A DNA stretch of 59,590 nucleotides from CAYQSU01 sp964420325. GTDB taxonomy: Bacteria; Pseudomonadota; Alphaproteobacteria; Rhodospirillales; Defluviicoccaceae. Both the position numbers and the translations under genes were made by a program. The notes below the pieces were generated by a model, which made no database searches, had not been told where the DNA came from, and saw only the letters and a list, made by a program, of their open reading frames with translations. Where the stretch lies: assembly GCA_964420325.1 (NCBI GenBank), contig CAYQSU010000012.1, positions 1 to 59,590 of the forward strand, given 5' to 3'. This document shows positions 17,013 through 24,951 of the stretch, one piece after another; positions within the stretch are counted from its first letter, which is position 1; the number at the start of each line of letters is the position of its first letter.

Positions 17013-17840
17013 TTGACTCAGAATTCTGTCCAGACCCGAACGCGGCGCCGGGCCGGGGCGCCCGCCCGGCCGCGAGGCGCCCGCGGCACCGGCGTTGGCC
17101 CACGGCTCGATCTCGATCGCTTCGACGCCATGCTGTTCGACATGGATGGCGTCGTCACTCGCTCGGCGCGCTTCCACGGAGAGCTGTGGAAGCTGGTGTT
17201 CGACGAGTTCCTGAAGGCGTTCGGCGCCCGTCACAACCTGCCGTTTCGGCCGTTCGATGCCGACGCCGACTACCACAAGTTCGTCGACGGCAGGCCGCGC
17301 TACGACGGCGTCGTCAGCTTGCTCGCCTCGCGAGGAATCATGATCCCGTTCGGCGAGCCGACGGACGACGAGGCGACCGAGACGTGCTGCGGTCTCGGCA
17401 ACCGCAAGAACCGGCTGTTCATGGATCACATGGAGCGCTCCGGCGTTCCCCTGTTCGACTCGACCGTCGCCTTCGTTCGCACGCTGCGCGACCGAGGCAG
17501 ACGCACCGCAATCGTCTCGGCGAGCAAGAACGCGGAGACGGTTCTACGCAAGGCGGGCATCTTCGAGCTGTTCGACGTGATGGTCAGCGGCCGGGAGGCG
17601 GCGGCGTTGAGCCTCGCCGGCAAGCCGGCACCCGACACCTACCTCAAGGCCATCGAGCTGATCGGGGTTCCGGCCGAGCGGAGCGTGGTGTTCGAGGACA
17701 CCGTCACCGGTGTCCAGTCGGCCAGGACGGCGGGAGTCGGCCTGATCGTCGGGGTCGATCGCAGGGACGATCGGCCGGAGCTGTTGTGGCACGGGGCGGA
17801 CATCGTCGTCGCCGACCTGAGTGAACTCGGGCTCGCCTGA
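17013..17840 (+). CDS. Beta-phosphoglucomutase-like HAD hydrolase
   Basis: HAD-superfamily phosphatase/mutase of the beta-phosphoglucomutase type, 275 residues from TTG at 17013. The core begins FDAMLFDMDGVVT, with the two catalytic aspartates in DMD. Motif II is in TAIVSASKN, the lysine in AGKPAPDTYLKA and motif IV in VVFEDTVTG. Family members isomerise beta-glucose phosphates or dephosphorylate sugar phosphates; the substrate here is unknown. The TTG is chosen because GGTGGA lies 5 nt upstream. The frame is open back to GTG 16902, but the extra residues are low-complexity. It precedes rluC by 3 nt. Confidence 0.85.
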   Translation: MTQNSVQTRTRRRAGAPARPRGARGTGVGPRLDLDRFDAMLFDMDGVVTRSARFHGELWKLVFDEFLKAFGARHNLPFRPFDADADYHKFVDGRPRYDGVVSLLASRGIMIPFGEPTDDEATETCCGLGNRKNRLFMDHMERSGVPLFDSTVAFVRTLRDRGRRTAIVSASKNAETVLRKAGIFELFDVMVSGREAAALSLAGKPAPDTYLKAIELIGVPAERSVVFEDTVTGVQSARTAGVGLIVGVDRRDDRPELLWHGADIVVADLSELGLA

Positions 17841-17843
17841 TCC

Positions 17844-18854
17844 GTGCCGGCCATGATCGGGGGCGAAGCGGTGCGGGTGGCGGCCGAGGACTCCGGCCTC
17901 CGGCTCGACCGCTGGTTCCGCCGGCATTTCCCCGACCTTCCCCACGGCCACCTGCAGAAGCTGCTGCGCACGGGACGGATCCGCGTCGACGGCAGCCGCG
18001 CCAAGGCGGCGACGCGGCTCGCCGAAGGCCAGCTGATCCGCATCCCGCCCCTGGAGGCACGCCCGGCGCCTTCTCCACGCGATCCGCCGCCGGTTTCGCC
18101 GGAGGACGCCGACGACGTGGTTCGCCGCGTGCTCTATCGCGACGAGCACGTGCTCGTCCTCGACAAGCCGGCGGGGCTTGCGGTGCAGGGCGGCAGCCGC
18201 GTGCGGCGGCATCTCGACGCGATGCTGGATGCCCTGCGGTTCGGGGCCGAGCGTCCGAAGCTCGTCCACCGGCTGGACAAGGACACGTCCGGCGTCCTGG
18301 TGCTGGCGCGCGGGGCTGCCAGTGCCAGCGCGCTGGCGCGGGCGTTTCGAGCCCATGCCATGAAGAAGCTCTACTGGGCCGTCGTCGTCGGCGTGCCCGA
18401 CCCGGCGGCGGGACGCATCGCGCTGCCGCTGGCCAAGGTCGCCGGCACCCGCCGCGAGCTTGTGTGTTTGGACCTGGAGGGCGGGCTCCCGGCGGAGACG
18501 GTCTATCGCGTGGTCGAGCGGGCCGGCCGCGAGGCGGCCTGGCTGGAGCTGAAGCCGCTGACCGGGCGCACCCATCAGCTCAGGGTGCACTGTGCCGCCA
18601 TCGGCACGCCCATCCTCGGCGACGGCAAGTACGGCGGCTCCAGGGCGTTCCCCGGCCGGGAGTGGTCGGGCGCTCGCCTGCACCTGCACGCCCGGGCGCT
18701 GATCCTTCCCCATCCCGCCGGCGGCACGCTCCACGCCGAGGCGCCGTTGCCCCGGGAGATGGCGGCGACCTGGCGGTTCTTCGGGTTCTCGCCGGCCGCC
18801 GCGGCGGAGGCCCGTCGACTGCCGGCCGGCGACGGGCGGGCGGAGGACTCCTGA
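17844..18854 (+). CDS. rluC: RluC/RluD-type 23S rRNA pseudouridine synthase
   Basis: RluA-family pseudouridine synthase, 336 residues. An N-terminal S4 RNA-binding domain (LQKLLRTGRIRVDGSRAK) is followed by the catalytic domain with LVHRLDKDTSGVLVLARG, whose Asp is the nucleophile, and the LKPLTGRTHQLRVH signature. It probably modifies 23S rRNA uridines. RluC is the likelier orthologue because of synteny with rarA and the HAD gene. It starts with GTG, with an ATG three codons later as an alternative. crcB, frequent at this locus, is absent. Confidence 0.9.
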   Translation: MPAMIGGEAVRVAAEDSGLRLDRWFRRHFPDLPHGHLQKLLRTGRIRVDGSRAKAATRLAEGQLIRIPPLEARPAPSPRDPPPVSPEDADDVVRRVLYRDEHVLVLDKPAGLAVQGGSRVRRHLDAMLDALRFGAERPKLVHRLDKDTSGVLVLARGAASASALARAFRAHAMKKLYWAVVVGVPDPAAGRIALPLAKVAGTRRELVCLDLEGGLPAETVYRVVERAGREAAWLELKPLTGRTHQLRVHCAAIGTPILGDGKYGGSRAFPGREWSGARLHLHARALILPHPAGGTLHAEAPLPREMAATWRFFGFSPAAAAEARRLPAGDGRAEDS

Positions 18855-18989
18855 CCGCTGCCGCCGGCATCGCTCGGAGAGCGGTCGAAGGAAGGCAGAC
18901 CTTGCGTCAAGCCGGTCGAGCTGAGACAACTAGACCGAGGCCCGGCGCGCGGGGAGAATGCGCCCGGTCGACGCAGTGGAGGACCTGAG

Positions 18990-19433
18990 ATGCGTCTGGC
19001 TTATCCCGTCGATCTCCAGGAGGCGGCGGATCCGGCGACCGGTGAACCCGGGGTTCGTGCCTCGTTCCCCGACATACCGGAGGCCGTCGCCCACACCGGG
19101 AGCCGGGAGACGGCGCTCGCCCGGGCGAGCCTCTGCCTCGAGGAGGCGCTGGCCGAACGCATCCGGCGAAGGGTGGCGATCCCGCCGCCATCGCCACCCG
19201 CCGGCCGGCCGGTGATCACGCCCGGCACCTTCATCGCCAGCAAGGCGGCTCTCTACGTGGCGCTGCGGGACGCGGGCATTCGCCAGGCCGATCTCGCCCG
19301 GCGCATGGGCATCCATCCGACCATCGCCAACCGGCTGGTCAATCCCACCCACTCGAACCGGCTCGACGTACTCGACGCCGCCCTCGCCGCGGCCGGCAAG
19401 CGCATCGTCATCTCGCTCGAGGATGCGCCGTAG
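18990..19433 (+). CDS. HicB-family antitoxin-like protein without a HicA partner
   Basis: 147 residues. The N-terminal half (MRLAYPVDLQE...VRASFPDIPEAVAHT...LARASLCLEEAL) is the HicB RNase-H-like fold. A C-terminal helix-turn-helix follows (LRDAGIRQADLARRMGIHPTIANRLVNP). HicB normally neutralises and autoregulates the mRNA-cleaving toxin HicA. The 135 bp upstream are too short for a normal hicA and show no such frame, and the downstream gene is hsp20. The protein is therefore either an orphan antitoxin or a repressor co-opted for other promoters. AGTGGAGGACCTGAG supplies the ribosome binding site. Confidence 0.82.
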   Translation: MRLAYPVDLQEAADPATGEPGVRASFPDIPEAVAHTGSRETALARASLCLEEALAERIRRRVAIPPPSPPAGRPVITPGTFIASKAALYVALRDAGIRQADLARRMGIHPTIANRLVNPTHSNRLDVLDAALAAAGKRIVISLEDAP

Positions 19434-19488
19434 GAGGGGGCGGTTCCGGCGACTGCCCAGGGCCCCCCTGACGGCAGGACGCCCGGGT

Positions 19489-19518
19489 CTTGCGCGGCCG
19501 GCGGTCACGGGTCCATAA
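19489..19518 (+). promoter_or_regulatory. Candidate heat-shock (RpoH) promoter of hsp20
   Basis: CTTGCG at 19489-19494 and GTCCATAA at 19511-19518, with a 16-nt spacer, resemble the RpoH consensus CTTGAA...CCCCATnT. The site lies 36-65 bp before the small heat-shock protein gene, the class of gene that RpoH controls. The -35 has two mismatches, so this is only a candidate. Confidence 0.4.
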
Positions 19519-19553
19519 CCGACAGGCATCGAGCGGCACGGAGGAGAGCGCAC

Positions 19554-19994
19554 ATGCCCATGTATCGGCGCGGGTTCGATCGGTGGAGCGATCCGCTCGC
19601 AACCTTGAGGCGGATCCAGGACGAGGCCAGCCGCGCGTTCGACGCCTACGGCCAGGAGGCACCGGCCGAGTACCCGCCGGTCAATCTGTGGCGGGGTCCG
19701 GACGGGCTCGTCGTCACTGCCGAGATCCCCGGCGTCCGACCCGAGGACGTGGACGTGACCGTGCACCACAACACGCTGACCATCAAGGGAAGCCGCGAGC
19801 CCGAGGACGGCCGGCCGGATCGGGCCTTCCACCGGCGCGAACGCGAGTACGGGGCCTTCGCGCGGACGCTGGTGCTGCCGTTCGGGGTCGAACCCGAGCG
19901 CGTGCAGGCCAGGGTGCAGAACGGCGTGTTGTCCATCGAGCTGCCGCGGCCGGAGACGGAGCGGCCGCGGCGGGTCCAGATCCGGGCGGGCTAG
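19554..19994 (+). CDS. Small heat-shock protein, Hsp20/IbpA family
   Basis: 146-residue small heat-shock chaperone. The alpha-crystallin domain spans about residues 40-140 and includes NLWRGPDGLVVTAEIPGVRPEDVDV, REREYGAFARTLVLPFGVEP and NGVLSIELPRPE. It holds unfolding proteins in the cytoplasm for later refolding. The start ATG follows GGAGGAGAG. The C-terminal I-x-I motif is weak (VQIRAG). It stands alone as a transcription unit with a possible RpoH promoter. Confidence 0.93.
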   Translation: MPMYRRGFDRWSDPLATLRRIQDEASRAFDAYGQEAPAEYPPVNLWRGPDGLVVTAEIPGVRPEDVDVTVHHNTLTIKGSREPEDGRPDRAFHRREREYGAFARTLVLPFGVEPERVQARVQNGVLSIELPRPETERPRRVQIRAG

Positions 19995-20052
19995 GCCGCC
20001 GCCGGCCGGACCCCGGGAGCGCCTCCGTCATGCGCGACCTTGCGGACCGAGC

Positions 20053-20784
20053 ATGACCTGGGTCGCCAAGCGGTTCTACAAGCAGGTCGAGGTCGTCGCC
20101 GATGAGGCGGGGTTCGCCGTCGCCCTCGACGGACGCCGGGTGAGAACGCCGGCCGGCTCGCCGCTGGCGCTGCCGAGCGAGGCGCTGGCGCGCGCCGTGG
20201 CCAGCGAATGGGCGGCCCAGGACGGCACCATTCGGCCCGAGACGATGCCGACGATGCGGCTTGCCGCCACCGCCATCGACCGGGTGGCGCCGCGGCGGGC
20301 GGCCGTCGTCGACGAGCTCCTGGCCTGCGCCGGGACCGATCTCGTCTGCTATCGGGCGGCGGAGCCCCCGGACCTGGCGCTCCGCCAGCATCAGGCGTGG
20401 CAGCCGCTGATCGACTGGCTCGCAGCGACGCTGGGAGCGGAGCTGGTCGTCACCACCGGCATCATGCCGGTCGCCCAGCCGGCCGCCGCGGCCGCCGCGC
20501 TGAGGACCGCGGTCGAGGCCCTCGATGCGCTCGAGCTCACGGCGCTGGCGAGCGCCGTCCAGACCGCTGGCTCCCTCGTCGTCGGTTTCGCGCTCATCTC
20601 CGGCCGCATCGGGCCGGACGCGGCCTTCGAGGCGGCGCAGCTCGACGAGAGCTTCCAGATCGAGCTGTGGGGCGAGGTGGACGAGCTGTCCCAGCGCCGC
20701 CGGGGTCTCCGCGACGATCTGAGGACGGCCGCGGGGTTCGTCGCGCTCGCCCGCGGTGCAGCCGATCCGGCGCAGGACGCTTGA
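20053..20784 (+). CDS. ATP12-family F1-ATPase assembly chaperone
   Basis: 243 residues of the ATP12 family. In mitochondria the relative binds F1 alpha during assembly; alphaproteobacterial members are taken to do the same. Conserved parts are FYKQVEVVADEAGFAVALDGR near the start, ASEWAAQDGTIRPETMPTMRLAATAID, and TGIMPVAQP. It belongs functionally with the DUF1476 ATPase subunit gene at 50205. rluC-HAD-ATP12 linkage is common in Alphaproteobacteria, here with hicB and hsp20 inserted. Confidence 0.92.
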   Translation: MTWVAKRFYKQVEVVADEAGFAVALDGRRVRTPAGSPLALPSEALARAVASEWAAQDGTIRPETMPTMRLAATAIDRVAPRRAAVVDELLACAGTDLVCYRAAEPPDLALRQHQAWQPLIDWLAATLGAELVVTTGIMPVAQPAAAAAALRTAVEALDALELTALASAVQTAGSLVVGFALISGRIGPDAAFEAAQLDESFQIELWGEVDELSQRRRGLRDDLRTAAGFVALARGAADPAQDA

Positions 20785-20788
20785 GGCG

Positions 20789-21067
20789 GTGGCCCGGCGC
20801 TCGATCCTCCAGGACGACGGGAGCGAAGGGACGGCCGTCGGCGCGCGGCTGCCGTGGTTCGCCCTGCATCTCGCCGTCTTCGCCACCGCCGTTCTGGCGT
20901 TGGTCGTCGTCGCCGCGGTCGGCGTGCCCGGCCGGCCGGGCCTCGCGCTGCCGGTCACCGTCTGGGGCGGACTGGTCGCCCTGCACGCGGGATACGCGTT
21001 CGGCTGGCTCGAGCCGGAGGTGCGCCGGCGCCGGGGCGGGGACGCCGGCCGCGGAGGCGGGCGGTGA
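20789..21067 (+). CDS. Two-helix membrane protein
   Basis: Small protein of about 92 residues from GTG 20789, or 103 from GTG 20756 inside the preceding gene. It has two hydrophobic segments, WFALHLAVFATAVLALVVVA and ALPVTVWGGLVALHAGYAFG, separated by a short polar loop, and a basic C-terminus. The layout resembles 2TM-domain proteins of unknown function. Its stop overlaps the acylphosphatase GTG by three bases, so the two are probably made together. Confidence 0.65.
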   Translation: MARRSILQDDGSEGTAVGARLPWFALHLAVFATAVLALVVVAAVGVPGRPGLALPVTVWGGLVALHAGYAFGWLEPEVRRRRGGDAGRGGGR

Positions 21068-21354
21068 GCGAGGACGCCACCAAAACGGTCGCCGTTCGTA
21101 TCGCCGGCCGGGTCCAAGGGGTCTGGTTTCGCGCCTGGACTGTCAGCGAGGCGACACGGCGGGGCCTCGACGGCTGGGTTCGCAATTGCGCCGACGGCAG
21201 CGTCGAGGCCCTGTTCTCCGGCCCGCCGGGCGCGGTCGACGAGATGGTGGCGGCCTGTCGGTTGGGCCCTCCGTCGGCACGGGTGACGGCGATGACGGCG
21301 CGGCCGGCCGAGCCCCCGGCTGAGCCGGGCTTCGCAACGCTGCCGACGGCGTGA
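21064..21354 (+). CDS. acyP: Acylphosphatase
   Basis: 96-residue acylphosphatase, hydrolysing carboxyl-phosphate bonds. The family signature RIAGRVQGVWFRAWT contains the phosphate-binding loop and catalytic Arg. The second signature GWVRNCADGSVEALFSGP supplies the catalytic Asn. The usual GVxYR is GVWFR here. It starts with GTG at the overlap with the preceding membrane protein stop and is convergent with the GGDEF gene. Confidence 0.93.
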   Translation: MSEDATKTVAVRIAGRVQGVWFRAWTVSEATRRGLDGWVRNCADGSVEALFSGPPGAVDEMVAACRLGPPSARVTAMTARPAEPPAEPGFATLPTA

Positions 21355-21364
21355 GGCAAGCGCG

Positions 21365-22351
21365 TCAGCGCGGGTCCGGGCTCCACACGTAGACGCGGTT
21401 GCGGCCGGTGCGCTTCGCGGCATAGAGCGCGGCATCGGCATGCTCGAGGCCGGCCTCGACGCCGTCCTCGCTGGTCAGGGGGGCGATGCCGATCGAGGCC
21501 GTCGTCCGCACCTCGCCGTCTTCCTTGATGGCGATCGCCCAGTTGGCGACGCGAAGCCGCAGGCGCTCGACGATCGCCCACGCGGCGCGCGAATCCGCGT
21601 TGGGAAGGCAAAGGATGAACTCGTCGCCGCCGAAGCGGAAGACGGCGTCATAGGGTCTGACGCTCGCCGCCAGCAGGGACGCTATGCTGCGCAGCACCAT
21701 GTCGCCCACCGCGTGGCCGTAGGTGTCGTTCACCGGCTTGAAGAAGTCCAGGTCCAGCATGGCGATGCAGCACGGCTGGTGGTTGCGCGCGTGCCGCTCG
21801 CATTCGATGTTGAGCCTTTGCCACATCGCCTGCCGGTTGCCGAGACCGGTCAACGGATCGATGTTGGCGAGCCGGTTCCAGGTCTCGTTCTGCAGCTTGC
21901 GCACCGTCGTCGCGAACGCGAGCACCGCGTCCATGAACGCCCGGTAGTCGTCGGCCGGAAGTCTGCCCGTGCGCCCGGTCGTCCGGGCGATGTCGCCGGC
22001 GAGTCCGGTGAGCCGGTCGAGGACGCGGCCGAGGTCCTGGAACAGGGGCTGGGCGCGGAGGAACCGGTGCTCCTGGCTCCGCAGGCACGACGCCAGGACG
22101 GGGGGGCTCGGCACCGGCCCCGCGGTCTCTCCGTGGCCTCCCGACAGCACGACGACGTGCCAAGCCTTGAGCCACTCGTCGTGATCGTGAACCAGCTTCT
22201 CGAGGCTGCTCAGCGCTTCCAGAATGGCTGCCGGCCGCTCGGTTCCGAACAGCGAATCGGGCAACGCGTCGGTTGGGGCGGCGAACCGCTCGTTCCCCAG
22301 CGCCGCGGCAGCCGTCACCGGCATCGCGTCCGTCTGCTTACCTCCGCTCAT
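21365..22351 (-). CDS. Diguanylate cyclase (GGDEF) with N-terminal sensor-like region
   Basis: 328 residues from ATG 22351, which has GGAGATTGGAGG just upstream. The C-terminal half is a GGDEF domain: NIDPLTGLGNR at 163-173, LDLDFFKPVNDTYGH, and FGGDEF at 240-245. The inhibitory I-site RxxD (RPYD, 232-235) is intact, so it should make c-di-GMP and be product-inhibited. The N-terminal 160 residues are helical with HDHDEW and AWH histidines and a later Cys, vaguely like the zinc-sensing CZB domain of DgcZ, but too diverged to assign. There are no membrane segments, so it is probably cytosolic. Confidence 0.88.
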   Translation of the reverse strand: MSGGKQTDAMPVTAAAALGNERFAAPTDALPDSLFGTERPAAILEALSSLEKLVHDHDEWLKAWHVVVLSGGHGETAGPVPSPPVLASCLRSQEHRFLRAQPLFQDLGRVLDRLTGLAGDIARTTGRTGRLPADDYRAFMDAVLAFATTVRKLQNETWNRLANIDPLTGLGNRQAMWQRLNIECERHARNHQPCCIAMLDLDFFKPVNDTYGHAVGDMVLRSIASLLAASVRPYDAVFRFGGDEFILCLPNADSRAAWAIVERLRLRVANWAIAIKEDGEVRTTASIGIAPLTSEDGVEAGLEHADAALYAAKRTGRNRVYVWSPDPR

Positions 22352-22454
22352 CCTCCAATCTCCACGAGACTTTTTTGTCGACCAGTATGCGTGAACTCCC
22401 TCGCCGATCAAAGGGCCACGTGAGGCCGCGCCGCGAACCGGGATCGCCGGCCGG

Positions 22455-23171
22455 TCAACGGCCGAACGGCAGCGCCGCCGCGGCGTCCGCGAACGATGCG
22501 CGCAATGCATCGTCCACGTCCTCGAGGCAGACCTCGATCCCGAGTGCCGCGAGCGAGGTCACCCCGTGCCCGGTGATGCCACAGGGAACGATGCCGGCGA
22601 AGCGGCCGAGCTCGGGCGCGACGTTGATTGCGATGCCGTGATAGGTGACCCAATGGCGGATGCGAATGCCGAGCGCGGCGATCTTCGCTTCGCCACCGCC
22701 CTCGAGGCGCACCCAGATGCCGATGCGGTCGCAGCGGCGCTCGCCCTCGACGCCGAAGCGGCGGAGGGCCTGGATGATCCACGATTCGAGGCCGCGCACA
22801 TAGGCGCGCACGTCGGCGCCGCGCCGGCGCAGATCGAGCATGACGTAGGCGACGCGCTGACCGGGCCCATGGTAGGTGAACCGCCCGCCGCGGCCGGCGT
22901 GGTAGACGGGGATGCCGCCGGCATCCAGGAGCTCCTCTGGTCGGGCGCTGGTCCCTGCGGTGTAGACCGGCGGGTGCTCGAGGAGCCACACCGCCTCGCC
23001 GGTCTTGGCCCGGCGGATGGCCTCGACGCGCCGCTCCATCGCGGCGATGGCGGACGGATAGGCCACCGGGGCGTCGCTGATCAGCCAGTCGACTCCGTGG
23101 TCGCGAGCGAGCGTGCGGTACAGCGGAGCGTCCTCCTTTTCTCCCGGATCGAAGCCGATGATCGCACCCAT
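22455..23171 (-). CDS. lipB: Octanoyl-[ACP]:protein N-octanoyltransferase LipB
   Basis: LipB, 238 residues, transfers octanoate from ACP to lipoyl domains. The RGGRFTYHGPGQ motif is at 94-105. The catalytic Lys163 is in AKIAALGIR and Cys197 in VPCGITGHGVTSL. The ATG at 23171 is preferred because AGGAG lies just upstream. An in-frame ATG 22 codons further upstream is possible. It diverges from tRNA-Leu across about 100 bp. Confidence 0.95.
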   Translation of the reverse strand: MGAIIGFDPGEKEDAPLYRTLARDHGVDWLISDAPVAYPSAIAAMERRVEAIRRAKTGEAVWLLEHPPVYTAGTSARPEELLDAGGIPVYHAGRGGRFTYHGPGQRVAYVMLDLRRRGADVRAYVRGLESWIIQALRRFGVEGERRCDRIGIWVRLEGGGEAKIAALGIRIRHWVTYHGIAINVAPELGRFAGIVPCGITGHGVTSLAALGIEVCLEDVDDALRASFADAAAALPFGR

Positions 23172-23199
23172 CGGGCGCTCCTGGCTGTGATGGCCGCGG

Positions 23200-23228
23200 T
23201 TGATCGCCGACACGCGATCTGCTATCTC
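23200..23228 (+). promoter_or_regulatory. Candidate promoter of tRNA-Leu
   Basis: TTGATC (23200-23205) and TATCTC (23223-23228) are separated by 17 nt. The predicted start is near 23235, about 36 nt before the mature tRNA. It lies in the divergent gap with lipB. Confidence 0.42.
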
Positions 23229-23270
23229 CCCCATCAGATGGCAGGCCCATGTCCTGCCGCAAGCCCCATT

Positions 23271-23357
23271 GCGGTCGTGGCGGAATTGGTAGACGCGCAG
23301 CGTTGAGGGCGCTGTGGGGGCGACCCCGTGGAAGTTCGAGTCTTCTCGACCGCACCA
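23271..23357 (+). tRNA. tRNA-Leu (anticodon GAG)
   Basis: 87 nt including an encoded CCA. The acceptor stem GCGGTCG pairs with CGACCGC. The anticodon stem CAGCG/CGCTG encloses TTGAGGG, giving anticodon GAG, which reads CUC and CUU. The long variable arm (GGGGGCGACCCCG region) is the class II feature expected of tRNA-Leu. GTTCGAGTC is the T-loop. Confidence 0.97.
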
Positions 23358-23389
23358 GATCCGAGGCCCCGCACGTTCGGGCCTCGATC
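23358..23389 (+). terminator. Hairpin immediately after tRNA-Leu
   Basis: GATC (23358-23361) and GAGGCCC (23363-23369) pair with GGGCCTC (23379-23385) and GATC (23386-23389), an 11-bp stem with one bulged C and a 9-nt loop. It abuts the CCA end. No T-run follows, but its position suggests a terminator or processing stop for the tRNA transcript. Confidence 0.5.
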
Positions 23390-23472
23390 TCCGTCGGGGA
23401 CCCCGATGTCCCGCGTGCAGCCCGCTGCTCGGCCGGCTTTCCGCCGGCAGCCGTGATCCGCCAAGGAGAGAC

Positions 23473-23493
23473 GTGAAAGGACCGCCGGGGTGA
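23473..23493 (+). CDS. Possible six-codon leader of mgtE (MKGPPG)
   Basis: A GTG at 23473, with AAGGAGAG ending 2 nt before it, opens a frame GTG-AAA-GGA-CCG-CCG-GGG-TGA. The TGA overlaps the mgtE GTG start as GTGA. The better ribosome binding site belongs to this short frame, not to mgtE. It encodes a Pro-Pro pair, a known EF-P-dependent pause motif. Whether it is translated is unknown. Confidence 0.3.
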   Translation: MKGPPG

Positions 23494-24908
23494 CGGAGCC
23501 CGAAGCCGAAGCGAAACGCGAACCGGGAGACGGCGAGACGCTGACCGACGCCTTCGAGCTTCATCGCACCTTCGTCGAGGCGGTGCGGGGCGCGCTCGGC
23601 GACAAGGACCTGGAGCGGCTCCGCGCTCTCGTCGAGCCGCTGCACGTGGCCGACCTGGCCGACCTCCTGCAGAACCTGACGGCCGACGAGAGACGCACCT
23701 TCGTCGCCCTGATGCGCGAGCGGATTCCGGCCGAGGTCCTCGCCGAGCTCGACGAGAACGTCCGCGACGAGATCATCGAGGAACTGGGGCTCCGCGAGAC
23801 GGCACAGGCGGTGGCCGAGCTCGAGACCGACGATGCCGTCCTCGTGCTGTCCGAGCTCGACGAGGAGGAGCAGCGCCGGGTCCTCGAGGCGATCCCGCCT
23901 CCGGAGCGCGTCCTCATCGAGGAGGGACTCGCCTATCCCGAGTACAGCGCCGGCCGGCTGATGCGCCGCGAGCTGGTCGCCGTGCCGTCGTTCTGGACGG
24001 TCGGCGAGACCATCGACCACCTGCGCCGGGTCGCCGAGGCGGAGACCGACGACGGCCTGCCGGTGGATTTCTACGACATCTTCGTCGTCGATCCCAAGCA
24101 TCAGCCCATCGGCACCATCCCCCTGAGCCACCTGATCCGGACCAAGCGGCCGGTGCCGGTCACCGCCATCATGAGCACCGACATGAGGGTGATCCGCACC
24201 GACACCGACCAGGAGGACGTGGCCTTCCTGTTCCGCCAGCGCAACCTGACCTCGGCTCCGGTCGTCGACGCCGGCGGCCGCCTTGTCGGCTCGATCACCA
24301 TCGACGACGTCGTCGACGTCATCGACGAGGAGCACGAGGACGACATCATGCGTCTGGGCGGGGTCGTCGGCGACGACCTCTATCGCGCCACCATCGACAC
24401 CGCGCGGGCCCGCTTCACCTGGCTGCTCCTCAACCTCGGGACGGCGATCCTCGCCTCGCTGGTCATCGGCCTGTTCGAGGCCGCCATCGACCAGATCGTG
24501 GCGCTCGCGGTCCTGATGCCGATCGTCGCCTCGATGGGCGGCAACGCCGGCACGCAGACCCTGACGGTGGCCGTGCGCGGGTTGGCGACGCGGGAGTTGA
24601 CGCCCGCCAACGCCCTTCGCGTCATCGGCAAGGAGCTCATCGTCGGCGTCGTCAACGGGCTGATCTTCGCCGTGCTCACCGGCATCGTCGCCTGGCTGTG
24701 GTTCTCCAGCGTCGGCATCGCCGTCGTCATCGGGCTGGCGATGATCGTCAATCTGGTGGCTGCGGCGCTGTTCGGCGCGACCATCCCGCTCGTCCTCGAG
24801 CGCTTCGGCGTCGACCCTGCGGTGGCGTCGAGCGTGTTCCTGACCACGGTCACCGATGTCGTCGGCTTCTTCGCCTTCCTCGGGCTCGCCGCCTGGCTCC
24901 TGGTGTAG
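23490..24908 (+). CDS. mgtE: Magnesium transporter MgtE
   Basis: MgtE, 472 residues, an inner-membrane Mg2+ channel. The N-terminal helical MgtE_N domain spans about residues 30-135. Two CBS domains follow (around 135-265, including PVTAIMSTDMRVI and SAPVVDAGGRLVGSITIDDVVD). The C-terminal part carries five membrane helices with the pore signature MPIVASMGGNAGTQTLTVAVR. The cytosolic domains sense Mg2+ and gate the channel in known homologues. It starts with GTG at 23490. Its own Shine-Dalgarno (AAAGGA) is weaker than that of the mini-frame above. Confidence 0.95.
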   Translation: MTEPEAEAKREPGDGETLTDAFELHRTFVEAVRGALGDKDLERLRALVEPLHVADLADLLQNLTADERRTFVALMRERIPAEVLAELDENVRDEIIEELGLRETAQAVAELETDDAVLVLSELDEEEQRRVLEAIPPPERVLIEEGLAYPEYSAGRLMRRELVAVPSFWTVGETIDHLRRVAEAETDDGLPVDFYDIFVVDPKHQPIGTIPLSHLIRTKRPVPVTAIMSTDMRVIRTDTDQEDVAFLFRQRNLTSAPVVDAGGRLVGSITIDDVVDVIDEEHEDDIMRLGGVVGDDLYRATIDTARARFTWLLLNLGTAILASLVIGLFEAAIDQIVALAVLMPIVASMGGNAGTQTLTVAVRGLATRELTPANALRVIGKELIVGVVNGLIFAVLTGIVAWLWFSSVGIAVVIGLAMIVNLVAAALFGATIPLVLERFGVDPAVASSVFLTTVTDVVGFFAFLGLAAWLLV

Positions 24909-24916
24909 CGAGGCGC

Positions 24917-24932
24917 TTTACCTTGACGTAAA
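24917..24932 (+). promoter_or_regulatory. Palindromic operator upstream of the MerR gene
   Basis: TTTAC (24917-24921) and GTAAA (24928-24932) form a perfect inverted repeat with a 6-nt spacer, 19 bp before the merR ATG. TTGACG (24923-24928) inside it resembles a -35 box. The pattern is like the TTTACGT...ACGTAAA sites described for LiuR regulators, so autoregulation is likely. Confidence 0.55.
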
Positions 24933-24951
24933 CGGAAGCTACCCTCCGGCC

